Assembly (NCBI GenBank): GCA_943735955.1
Contig: OX030956.1
Coordinates: 62,501 to 126,500 of the forward strand
DNA from: Piscicola geometra
Taxonomy: Eukaryota; Annelida; Clitellata; Hirudinida; Piscicolidae
DNA length: 64,000 bases
Direction of reading: 5' to 3'
Made by a program: the position numbers and the translations under genes
Shown here: positions 50,361 to 64,000 of the stretch, piece by piece
How the letters are laid out: each line of letters opens with the position of its first letter
Position numbering within the stretch: the stretch's first letter is position 1
The notes under the pieces: generated by a model
The model's input: the letters and a program-made list of their open reading frames with translations, nothing else
What the model was told of the DNA's origin: nothing
Database searches by the model: none

Positions 50361-51085
50361 ACTTTCCAGTACATAATTTCAAAACTAGACCAAATACGAA
50401 AGTAGATGTAAAAACTGAAGCTTTTCTTTAGTCTTTAAACTTTTGATTAATGCGTTACTCAATTAACATTTTCAATCGTGGAACGCTGACTCGCTTCAGT
50501 TCCCCGACCAAACTTTTTTCAAAGCGAGTGACGGGTTAAAAATACCATTTTTCAGAATGAATAAAACTCTGAAGATATGCAAGTTCAGGATTTTGCATAA
50601 TATAAGACGATTTTATATATTGATGAAGTTACACATAACACATAATTAAACATTAACATATTCAAAATAATGTATGTACAAATTAAATAAAAAGTTCTAT
50701 ATGAATACGTGTTATAGTTTTGAGGCAAGCTCTGATCGGTAATCCGTGTTTACTATGATCATGCATCATAGTAAAGTGAATCGAGTAGACTTTGTGGACT
50801 AATACACAGTGGCTCTGGACATCTTTTTGTCTTCATAAATTGATATAATATCTGTTGAGGTGAAAGCTTGAAGAGTTAAAATAAAAAATGTTCATTGAAT
50901 AAAACTTTAGCTGATGTTCTTACTTCTTGCAAACACCCTTCAATTACTCGGACTGTAGCCCCATTTTGAAGATCTTTATTCAATAGCACTGAAAAAGCGA
51001 ATAACCCACCAAGGCAATATTCGAGGACTGCAATCAACAAGCACAGCCACGAAAGCACGTAGTTGACACCCTGCAGACCACTGTG

Positions 51086-52894
51086 ATGGGCTATGAGATC
51101 CCTGAGCCTTATGTATGGGACGAGAGCTTCAGAGTCTTTGTGAGTCATTGTTTTGCTGCTGTTTATTTCTTATCTTCTGAACCAATTTCTAGCTGCTATT
51201 AGAAAATGAATGATTAACGCTGGAAGCTATGTTGAAATTCAGCTATAATGATAAAAGATGAGCTCTAATAGTCAAATTAGTGAAAGTCTATTCATCGAAT
51301 TTACATGATATATCAATTCTATTAACAAAGAAAATTTCGGAATGATTATTCAACAACTAAGTGAAATACGTTTCATTCATTCAGTCAAACGACTTGTTGA
51401 GCTCATTGATAATATTTATTGATAACATTAACGGTAGCTGAGTGGGCAACGACTCTCGGTTTGACCAATAATCAAAGGTCCTAGATTCAAGTGCAACCAA
51501 TGCCCTAGTAACCCAAAGGCGCAAATGAAAATATGCAGCCTAAGTGGCCTAAAAGCCCGTTCGGGTTATACGCCACTATAATAATGCTCGTCATTATTAT
51601 TATTATTATTATTAAATGCCAACCAGGGCAGAACTTTAACCTTTGTTTTAATACAAGAAATAAACAAATCTATGATAAAAGTATTGTATCCAAAATATAG
51701 GTGTTTGAAATGAATCAATAGATTTGACACACTAGTTACAAAAGTGCAGAAAGGCACTAACTGTTCTCAACATTACATCGTTTATCAAACTTTTTAGAAT
51801 TTGAGCGAAAGCTTGAACCAAGATGCCACGTGATCTTTTATTTCGTAGATACTTCTCCCATCAATCGGGCATCAAAAAGTTTACCGTATTTAATTCTTTC
51901 ACAGTACGACCAGCTGGACGAGCAGCACCAGAGCCTCTTCCAGGAGATCTTCCGACTCAGTGAGGCACGAGAAGACGCTGCCGTCCTGGAGCACTTCAAG
52001 AGCATCATCAACGAACACTTCTCGCAAGAGGAGGTACCTAGACGTCCATAAGTCTTGTAGCTTCAACATCTCTCTATTTATCACCTTCATCTGGTGGATG
52101 GTTATTCGAGTGTGTAATGTCTCTTGACTTGACCAATGGTAAAAGGTCCTAGCTTGAATGCAAGCGATGTCCTAGTAGCACATAGACTCGAATGAAAATT
52201 TGCAGCCTAAGTGGCCTGGAATCCCGTTAGGTACATACGCCACTATAATAAGACTCGTCGTCACGTTTAAATTATTCTTTATACATATAATTTTTATTTT
52301 AAAAATTATTAATACTCATAAATTATGTCCGAAATCACGGCCAAACACAACAAGTTTGTAAAAAGTTTAGATGTTCTAAAATGGAGAATGTATTTGTTTG
52401 AATTGTATTTTTATGTTTCAATCACCTTTTCAACTTGAAGAATTTATTTGTCTGCATTGCAATGACGTTTCACTCTCTATGGCACGTGGCAGGAGCTGAT
52501 GATGAAAGCCGACTACGCCGACTACGACATCCACCACATGGAGCACGAGGAGTTTCTTCGCATCACGAGGACCTTCCACGCGCCCGTCTCCACCGACCAA
52601 GTGCAGTGGATCAAGGATTGGTGAGTGAACGAGCCTTCGCTAGTTTTGAACTTTTCGCTTTTCATATCTTATTTATCATGGCTTTTATTGCTATAATATT
52701 CTTTATTTGAAATTAATCCTTTAAATTTGAAATCATCAATACACTTTTCATACAATTACTTGATCGATTTTATCCAAATATTTATTTTAAAAAATTGAAA
52801 TCTCATTTAACTTTTTCATACAACTGCGAACGTCCCTGACAGGCTGGTGAACCACATCAAGGGAACCGACCTGCAATACAAAGGAAAACTCTGA
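51086..52894 (+). CDS. Hemerythrin, non-haem di-iron oxygen-binding protein
   Basis: Reversible oxygen carrier or store with a non-haem di-iron centre in a four-helix bundle. Exons 51086-51139, 51905-52033, 52493-52620, 52843-52894 join in phase to 120 residues, the usual length. The N-terminus reads [12 protein letters not shown] as in canonical family members, and the C-terminus [17 protein letters not shown] is nearly invariant. All seven iron ligands are present: His26 (DEQHQSLF), His56 and Glu60 (NEHFSQEE), His75 and His79 (DIHHMEH), His108 and Asp113 (NHIKGTD). No signal peptide, so intracellular as in coelomocyte or muscle forms. Two SINEs lie in its introns. AATAAA follows at 53071. 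The family is typical of annelids, sipunculans, brachiopods and priapulids. Confidence 0.95.
51430..51615 (+). mobile_element. tRNA-derived SINE, copy 1, hemerythrin intron 1
   Basis: Pol III A box TAGCTGAGTGGG near 51435 and a B-box-like AGGTCCTAGATTCAAGTGC near 51477, then body CAGCCTAAGTGGCCTAAAAG, CCCGTTCGGGTTATACGCCA and an ATT-repeat tail. The same body and tail recur at 52091 and 31166. Confidence 0.78.
52091..52265 (+). mobile_element. tRNA-derived SINE, copy 2, hemerythrin intron 2
   Basis: Aligns along its length with the copy at 51430: AAAGGTCCTAGCTTGAATGC, GCAGCCTAAGTGGCCTGGAA and ATACGCCACTATAATAAGAC. The A box is degenerate. Confidence 0.75.
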
Positions 52895-53070
52895 TTTAAG
52901 CATTTTAAAAGTTCTCCTAGGAAATTTCAGTCTAGATAGACTAAATTTATGTTTTTGAAAATACCTTTACGTACTCATATTTATTATTAAAAATAATCGT
53001 GCCATTTGTAGATTTGATCAGCTGTTTTATGTATGCGACAATATTTATAATTTCCAATTACAAATATATA

Positions 53071-53076
53071 AATAAA
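53071..53076 (+). terminator. Candidate poly(A) signal of hemerythrin
   Basis: AATAAA about 177 bp after the stop codon. Confidence 0.5.
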
Positions 53077-53499
53077 CTTTACAAGCCAAATAATATTTTT
53101 TGATCTAATAGGAAAATAAACAAGCGTGTTTGTGTTTTCTGAATGTTTTGGATGCTTCAATCAGCCCCATAAAACAAATGAAGGCGTGAAGTGAAGACTT
53201 AATGCAAGGAGTTACAATGCCACTCCAGGATTGAAAGAGTGTTGAAATGTAATAAACAATTTAAATATAGAAATCTACGTTTTGATTTTCTGCACTTTAT
53301 GATAAGAAAAAAATCGTTGTAACCTATTTTAAATGTATATTTGTTGTTTCTCTCTACGAAAAAGGAATGGAACAGCGCTGGAGGACGGACACGAAAGCAG
53401 TTCTCAATAACAAATCACCTCAGCTTTAAGGCTCATCATTAGCAAAGGCTGCAAGAACCCCGATTTTCCTGAGTTGACACTAAAAAAAACATTTTGTTC

Positions 53500-53940
53500 C
53501 ATTGCTGTAAAGGCTTTGGAAGCAAACATTTTCTTCAATTGTTGTAAAGGCTTTGGAAACAAACATTTTCTTCAATTTCTGTAAAGGCTTTGGAAGCAAA
53601 CATTTTGTTCAGTTGCTGTAAAGGCTTTGGAAACAAACTTTTTATTCAATTGCTGTAAAGGCTTTGGAAGCAAACATTTTGTTGAGTTGCTGTAAAGGCT
53701 TTGGAAGCAAACTTTTTGTTCAATTGCTGTAAAGGCTTTGGAAGCAAACATTTTCTTCAATTGCTGTAAAGGCTTTGGAAGCAAACATTTTGTTCAATTG
53801 TTGTAAAGGCTTTGGAAGCAAACATTTTGTTCAATTGCTGTAAAGGCTTTGGAAACAAACTTTTTATTCAATTGCTGTAAAGGCTTTGGAAGCAAACTTT
53901 TTGTTCAATTGCTGTAAAGGCTTTGGAAGCAAACCTTTTT
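53500..53940. repeat. 37-bp minisatellite
   Basis: About 12 units of TTGCTGTAAAGGCTTTGGAA followed by GCAAACATTTTGTTCAA. Intergenic between hemerythrin and the stress protein gene. A Cys/Gln-containing minus frame over it is repeat translation. Confidence 0.92.
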
Positions 53941-54890
53941 CCCCCTCAAGGCTTAGAACAGCAAGAATACAGATAGCATTTCACTGAATTATGAATACTT
54001 AAATTATAAATAGAGATTACTTATAATTAATCTGCAAACGAAATCTTTTTTCGATAGAAGTTTGTCTTCGACCGCAAAGCATAAGGTATAAAAGTCAGTT
54101 GTTTTCCCACGTAAGAGGGCATCGTAATAGGAACAAGGAAAGCCTTATATTGAAACATCAAGGAGAATTAAAAAATTAAAGTCATGAATTTTGTTTTTTT
54201 GGGTTCTGGAGCTCATTAGAGCTAACGCCACATTAGGGATATTCTTCGTTTTATGGCACTGTGGGTCGAAAGAACTTTTACAGCCTGAACTAGCAGATAA
54301 AGCTTATTCGAGTGGCTTCCAAAGGCCAATGCATGTTTACTCAGAATTCATTAGTATTCAAAATCTTTCCTTGAAGTAGTTCAAATTTTCAAAGTTTAGC
54401 ATAAAAGTAATTCACACCACCTAAATTTTAAATATTCTTTTTTTTATTTAGTTTTAAATAAATTTGACTCGAACTCAAACTCACGATGACGTGGTTCTCA
54501 CAGCTCCGAATGCATTCCATCGAGAGAATCAGTTGTTTGCCAATGAGAGTTGCATCAGCAGACAGGAAAGTAGGAAGAAATGGAAATTGCATCATTGCCT
54601 TCATACATTCACTCTCAGCTCACCTTCACTTACACGGAGGGTGTAAGCCAAAACGTGAAAGGGGACTTCCGCGTATGACCGGAAATTAAGAAAATAGTGT
54701 GGTGTATTGATTAAAAAGAGTTGAAATGGTTAAAAATATATATTTTCGTGTCAGTCAAACTGTGAAACAACCCAGAAGTATGTAATCTTAAGCCATTTGT
54801 TAAGTTCTTTTCGTTCAATACGCGTGATCAATCCTCACACGAGTGCCTGACTTTCAGGCTTTACGCGAAAAGCCTGCTTACGCGCCTTGA
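53941..54890. other. Intergenic region without recognised features
   Basis: AT-rich sequence; short frames at 54191-54379 and 54464-54689 show no family motifs and no convincing splice context. Confidence 0.5.
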
Positions 54891-54896
54891 CTGTAA

Positions 54897-54907
54897 CATA
54901 TATAAAA
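54897..54907 (+). promoter_or_regulatory. TATA-box candidate of the universal stress protein gene
   Basis: CATATATAAAATAG about 120 bp upstream of the ATG at 55024. Confidence 0.45.
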
Positions 54908-55023
54908 TAGACGAATGTATGAAGCAGAAGCAAATTATAAGACTTTTTCATATAAAAGCAAAGAACGTTGATAAGAAAAACATAGTTAAGACAGCAGCTG
55001 TTAATGTGATTGCAAGTTGTGTG

Positions 55024-58378
<3,355 letters not shown>

Positions 58379-58577
58379 CGTGCTCTGAATCCCTGCCCCC
58401 ACAATGCCACAGACTTGATAATTGCCAGTGTGGAAGGTTTTTCAAGATGATTTAGATAAAACTTTGCTCTCTTTTATTGTTTATTCTTTGGGCTTGGCTA
58501 CTTCTTAAGAAAAAATCTGCCTCGATTCGAAATCGTTCCTGACCTTACGGTATAGTTGACTTGAACGAAATTTTGCA

Positions 58578-58583
58578 AATAAA
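58578..58583 (+). terminator. Candidate poly(A) signal of the stress protein gene
   Basis: AATAAA 200 bp after the stop codon. Confidence 0.5.
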
Positions 58584-58689
58584 ACTCTTGAAATGTTTTG
58601 CTTCGACTTAATCATTTCCACAACGAACCAGGTTTTTACATTTTTGCAATATGAAGCTGTCTCGTTCTCATAAGCGCTGACAGCTTCGT

Positions 58690-59095
58690 ATGATCTGATA
58701 TGATCTAATAGGATTTGAAATGATATGATATGATCTGAAATAACTTTCTTTGATCTGAAATGAATTGATTTTATCTGAAATGAATTGATTTTATCTGAAA
58801 TGAATTGATTTTATCTAAAATGAATTGATTTGATCTGAAATGAATTGACTTGATCTGAAATGAATTGATTTGATCTGAAATGAATTGATTTGATCTGAAA
58901 TGAATTGATTTGATCTGAAATGAATTGATTTGATCTGAAATGAATTGATTTGATCTGAAATGAATTGATTTGATCTGAAATGAATTGATTTTATCTGAAA
59001 TGAGTTGATTTGATCTGATATGATCTGGTTTGATTTGAAAGGATCAGATATGATCAGATATTATCTGAAAAGATCTGATATGGTATTGTAAGATT
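58690..59095. repeat. 20-bp minisatellite
   Basis: About 15 units of TGATCTGAAATGAATTGATT, degenerating at both ends into TGATATGATCTGA motifs. Confidence 0.9.
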
Positions 59096-60360
59096 AGATG
59101 AGATTAATTCCGTGGAGCCCTTGGAGAACGGCAGTCTTGAGGGCCTGGTTCAGTATTTACCGCATCACTGCGTTCAGGCGTTCTCTACAAGTTTGTTTAC
59201 GAAGCTTTTTGGGTTAAGGTTTCACCATATTTCCATTTCGAGCATGCTTGCCAAGATATTATTTAAATAATGTTTAACTTGTTTTTGCGCGGAAGATGAA
59301 TGAAGAGGCAATGGGATTCACTTGACAACCGTCTATGACCTTGAAACACTTCAATACTTTTCTAAATATATTTTGATGCATGTAAAAATATAGAGAAACT
59401 TTAAGATTTAAAATAATAAAATGTAAAGATAACGTTTGCGAAAGGATTGTGTTTACACTTGAGCGCACTTGAGAGACCAGCCTCTTCTCTCTGCTTTTCT
59501 AACCTCTTACAATCTTTTTTTGTTTTATTTTCTCTGCTTAATTATTTATTCACTACAGACTATTGTTGTCCATGAATGTACAACTTCTTTAACGACAATA
59601 TTTATAAAAAAATTAAATGTTCTTAAACACTACTTAATTAGTTTATAAGTGTGTTGGCGCCAGCATTAAAATGAATAATAGAATTCCGCATGCATGGGTT
59701 GTGTGGCATGATGGCTTGCTGATTTATGAATAGTGGGTCAGAGTCAAAAGATGTATGCCTATTTTATCTGAATGACTTAAATATTTCGGCTGCATAACAT
59801 TTTTTTTCTCATTTTATTTTGTGATAATTTTTTTTGCTTGCGTTTTTTATATTGTAATTTCTTGTATTGCAGCGTATCTTATTTTATGACTGACTGTCCA
59901 TTTCCCCAAGGCAACAGGAGCGCATGGGCTTCATGCATTTCCAATCAGAACTGTTCAGACTCTGTAGCTATGGGGAAGCTTGCTGGCGTTCATTAAGTTC
60001 TTCCGTTTCAGTCTGCCTTGATTCCTGCCTTGGAGCATTATGACTTGGCTCGTCATTCAAACACCCACTTGTCAATTCGACTGTTATAGTGATGAAATAC
60101 ATTCTTTCATTGTTCCAAAATCTAAAACTTATGCTCTTGACTACTTTTCAAACAAAAAAGACTACATCACATTTTTCCCAAAACATAAAAAATATTTGCT
60201 TTTATTTTTCCACAACAGTTTACTTTGAAGAGATTTCATGCATCGTTAAATCAAGCTGCCTATTTGGATTCCTTAAGAAGGCCTGCTAACGTCCCGAGTC
60301 TCTCTGAGAGCATTTACTTTCACTGCTTCGAGAGTCACTCAAACCTCAAAAAGACTCTTG
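59096..60360. other. Intergenic region without recognised features
   Basis: AT-rich; short frames near 59274 and 60040-60289 have no family motifs. Confidence 0.5.
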
Positions 60361-60364
60361 CATG

Positions 60365-60500
60365 GCCTGAAAGTCTGCTCGTGAGGCCTCCATGCAGCTT
60401 GAAAGTCTGCTTGTGAGGCCTCCATGCAGCTTGAAAGTCTGCTTGTGAGGCCTCCATGCAGCTTGAAAGTCTGCTTGTGAGGCCTCCATGCAGGATTGAA
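60365..60500. repeat. 32-bp minisatellite
   Basis: Four to five units of GAAAGTCTGCTTGTGAGGCC followed by TCCATGCAGCTT; GAAAG recurs at 60369, 60401, 60433, 60465 and weakly at 60497. Confidence 0.9.
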
Positions 60501-61913
60501 AGTACATTCGTGATGTTTTGTTTGACTTCGCTTCGACTTAATGCACACTTGAACTCCCTCACGGCAGCGACAGAATAAGAATCATCAAGACCGCGACTGT
60601 GCATTAGTCATCTCTGGATTAATATTTTTATATTCTCAGATTTATTATTATAACTTTTTGATCTTTCTTAGTCTGAGAGACCGACACTCAGCAAACAGCT
60701 GAAGTTTTTGTCTTACGCAAAAAGAAGAGTTCTAGTTATTTTAAAGATTAGAAAATATAAATAATAAATTCTGTTGAAGTCCTTATTAAATATGTTTGAA
60801 GTGATGTCGTGAAATATTGAAGTAGGTCTGACGTAGTGGTGCAAAGTAAAGACTTCCCTCCTTAACCCTTCTCTCGAATTACTCGACGGCGATTCCTTCG
60901 AGTCATTTATCACCTCTAAATTCTCTCGGCGCTCCCTCATTGTTTTACTTCGCAGTTCTCGTGCGGCGTGCCGAGCAGGCATGCAGACGTTTCAAGGACA
61001 TCTTGCCTTTGTATTGAGAAGTATGTATACATGTATGTGTGTGTTTGTATTTTTATATAGATTTGTAAGATTAAATTAAGAATGAGTGTATAGAGACATG
61101 ATTGCATTTATATATGTATTTATGTATTTATATGCTAGCCATTTATATAAATTAAAGAATATTAAATTGTTGTATAAAAACATGTGAAAGTTTCCAAGTC
61201 GGAAGAATTAAAGCTTTTTGACGATTCGAGAAGACGTTGACGAGGCTGGATGTCTTCTTCTTGAAGTTGAAAACTTTTCTAATTTATAGAGTGAGTCATC
61301 TTATTTATTCTTTCAAATAATTTAACAATGAGCAATAAGAACCTTTTCTGCGACTAACTGCATCTTCACACTTGACGCCTGCACACATGTGTCTTGGAAG
61401 CATCAGAGTGGTTGTTGTGGCGTGACAAGTCGAGAGCAGCAGTCGCGTGTGAATCTCGTGATTTCAAAGGCATAAGGCACTTTAAATGACTTCCTCCACA
61501 TTCTTTCTTTGTGTGCTCACTTCAGTTGCGGCAATCTCAGTGCAAGTGTTTAAAAGCTTTTCCGATCTTGTGGACCTTGTTTCCATCTGCCGTAATTGCC
61601 CTCCCACCCACACAGTCTCTGTTTCCACTACTTGTGCTTTTTAATGCATTGAAGTTTGGTGGAACTTAACATATTTTCATACTTTTCAATCGCCCCGTGT
61701 TTTTTCAATTTTTTTTAAAGTTTAATTTTTGTTAATTTATTATCTTCTTTCGTTTTGGACTGTTTAAAAAAAATAGAATCTAGTTCTTAAGCGACAGAAA
61801 TAACACAGAAATAGTTTCAATTATCTAGATTATCTCATTATAAAGCATCAGTGACTTTTAGCATGCCTTCGCTACATTTTAAAGCAACATCGCAGTTGAT
61901 CGAAGCACCAAAG
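60501..61913. other. Intergenic region without recognised features
   Basis: No coding or RNA signal identified; contains short TATG/TG-rich tracts near 61021-61140. Confidence 0.45.
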
Positions 61914-61980
61914 ATGAACCTCCTGGCAAAGCCCTTCATCACCCTTTTCCTCACTACGACACTCTTCTCAACTTTCTCAG
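61914..61980 (+). CDS. Possible signal-peptide exon of an unidentified gene
   Basis: ATG followed by 21 further codons, MNLLAKPFITLFLTTTLFST then FS, a typical signal peptide pattern, ending at CTCAG/GTTACC. No downstream exon was recognised before the window end. Could be chance in AT-rich DNA. Confidence 0.22.
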
Positions 61981-62504
61981 GTTACCTGCTTTGCTTTCTC
62001 AATCACCATCATTTGCACTCATTTCAGCCTTCAAGCCTTCTTGTTTACAAATCAATAAAGACTTTAATTTTCATTAACATTTTGCATTGTTAAGAATGTA
62101 TTCAATTTTATGCTGCACACTTCACGGGAGATGGATGAACATTTAAATAGTTCGCAAGGCAAAAATTAAGAAAGAAAAAGTGAAAAAGAGATAGAAAGAG
62201 GAAGAAGGAATATCGATTGGTCTTCTCACATGTGTATGACACCTGTATTATGTGTGTTCCTTCAACACGCTCATTCATGCGTAGCCGCACAACACATGTG
62301 CTCGCATACACCCAAGCATGCGTACACCCCATTCAAAGCGGGTAAGCACACACCAATTGGTCTACAAAACACATAACAATATCTAAACACACATACACAT
62401 TCAGACATACTGACTATTAAACACATAATCACACATACAGTTACAAACCATTAATCACGCAACAATGCATCCGGAAGGTAACTAATCACATCATTTCATG
62501 AAGT

Positions 62505-63275
62505 AACCGTACCAACAAGCATGCAACTGCACACCAATGCAACCACAACAAGCAACCAATTGCAAACCAATGCAACCACAACAAGCAACCAATTGCAAAC
62601 CAATGAAACCACAACAAGCAACCAATTGCAAACCAATGCAACCACAACAAGCAACCAACTGCAAACCAATGCAACCACAACAAGCAACCAACAGCAAACC
62701 AATGCAACCACAACAAGCAACCAACTGCACACCAATGCAACCACAACAAGCAACAAACTGTACACCAATGCAACCACAACAAGCAAAAAACTGTACAACA
62801 ATGAAACCACAACAAGCAACAAACTGCACACCAATACAACCACAACAAGCAACCAACTGCACACCAATGCCACCACAACAAGCATGCAACTGCACACCAA
62901 TGCCACCACAACAAGCAACCAACTGCACACCAATACAACCACAACAAGCATGCAACTGCACACCAATGCAACCACAACAAGCAACAAACTGCACACCAAT
63001 GCAACCACAACAAGCATGCAACTGCACACCAATGCAACCACAACAAGCAACCAACTGCACACCTATGCCACCACAACAAGCATGCAACTGCACACCAATG
63101 CAACCACAACAAGCAACCAAATGCACACCAATGCAACCACAACAAGCATGCAACTGCACACCAATACAACCACAACAAGCAACCAACTGCACACCAATGC
63201 CACCACAACAAGCATGCAACTGCACACCAATGCGACCACAACAAGCAACCAAATGCACACTAATGCAACCAAATT
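62505..63275. repeat. 33-bp minisatellite
   Basis: About 23 units of ACCAATGCAACCACAACAAG followed by CAACCAACTGCAC. In the right half two unit types alternate (CAACCAACTG and CATGCAACTG), giving a 66-bp dimer. Because 33 is a multiple of 3, several frames on both strands stay open over 180-300 codons (11-residue repeats such as TPMQPQQATNC). No start context, splice site or family supports coding. Confidence 0.92.
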
Positions 63276-64000
63276 TAATGAAGCAGCCTCAAGACCACAC
63301 TATCACGTTTCGGATGTATTATTAATAATAATAATCATTTATCAGCCATTTTCTTCGCAACTGCCACGAACCTTTAATCACTCTTGCTCACTGATACGTC
63401 ATCGCATTCACTCACGCGTGCATGGACTCTGTGACTAAGAATGACAAACTCTCAGTTAATCGATCTGAAAATCTATTTCTGAGGCGCAATGCTGATTGAT
63501 CACAGTTGAAGTGATTTTTAAGTTTCTGAAGTCTTGATTACACATTCAAGGTTGGCATTACCTTTCCAGACGCGCTTAGTTTTAATACTTGTGAAAAGGG
63601 CTCCAAGCTTTGTAAAGAAGCACAAAGGAGGTCCAGTCATAATTAAAATTACAAGCCTCTTCTCTTCACATCCAACTTCAATTTTTCTTCTTCTCACGAT
63701 CCCACGCTATTGATAATGATCTCGAATGGTGTTTTCAAAATATTTTCGATGATTTTTCTGCCAGTCTCACGTTTCAAATACTTTTTCGATAGCGAAGCTT
63801 TAAAAACATGATTATTTTAATAGTGAGGAATTTCTTAACAGCGTTGTAATGCTGATTCATCCGTGTTTACAGTGTGTCATAATATTCTGCATTAAGACTT
63901 CTTACGTCATACATTTCTCATTAATGATAAATATCTGTCGTGGCTAAAATCTTTCATGCTTTGCCGGCCAACTGGGAAAAGAAAATTCACCGGTTAAATG
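63276..64000. other. Right-edge region without recognised features
   Basis: AT-rich; only a short AATAAT run at 63320-63340 stands out. Confidence 0.5.

Noticed and set aside
50876..51148. 90-codon minus frame with hydrophobic stretches, resembling a small membrane protein
   Set aside because: It is the complement of hemerythrin exon 1 and its upstream flank; the plus-strand exon reads VWDESF and joins in phase to the rest of hemerythrin.
54186..54380. 62-codon hydrophobic frame
   Set aside because: No conserved motif, no splice or promoter context, AT-rich background.
62486..63438. Frames of 188-305 codons on both strands
   Set aside because: 33-bp repeat with no stop in several frames; no homology, start context or splice support.

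Overview
This is a nuclear genome window from an invertebrate animal. Its genes are split by short GT-AG introns. It encodes a complete hemerythrin, a universal stress protein, a calpain-5-type protease and a MERIT40/BABAM1 homologue, and it carries TTAGGG-type telomeric motifs and non-LTR, Penelope-like, hAT and tRNA-SINE elements. Hemerythrin plus universal stress protein suggests a spiralian such as an annelid or a relative (brachiopod or priapulid also possible); this is inference. More than half of the sequence is tandem repeat, and most long open frames are artefacts of repeats without stop codons.

Layout: 1-1745 composite satellite and AAC-rich tract. 1755-16641 Penelope-like element debris: two direct terminal-repeat-like copies, the first with a well-formed hammerhead ribozyme, flank a damaged reverse transcriptase and an array of 434 units of 28 bp in unbroken register. 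17240-32352 (minus) a 16-exon calpain-5-like gene of about 627 residues with its Cys-His-Asn triad; its introns hold CA repeats, minisatellites, two hAT elements with clear ends, SINEs and LINE fragments. 33177-47549 (plus) a divergently arranged BABAM1-like gene of 7 exons; its last intron is 11 kb and almost wholly satellite (about 1,060 copies of 8 bp, then about 80 copies of 31 bp). 49133-50149 (plus) an unrecognised gene with a possible C2-like domain. 51086-52894 (plus) hemerythrin with all seven iron ligands. 55024-58378 (plus) universal stress protein in 5 exons. 58600-64000 mostly non-coding with three minisatellites.

The genes are housekeeping or physiological genes with no evident operon-like relation. 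The most unusual themes are (a) the ribozyme-bearing Penelope-like remnant interrupted by a 12 kb satellite, and (b) the association of tandem arrays with splice sites. Arrays run up to 3' splice acceptors in at least seven introns, and short tandem duplications copy functional 5' splice sites in three introns. Exon borders were assigned by eye from homology, GT/AG dinucleotides and codon phase; no transcript data were available.
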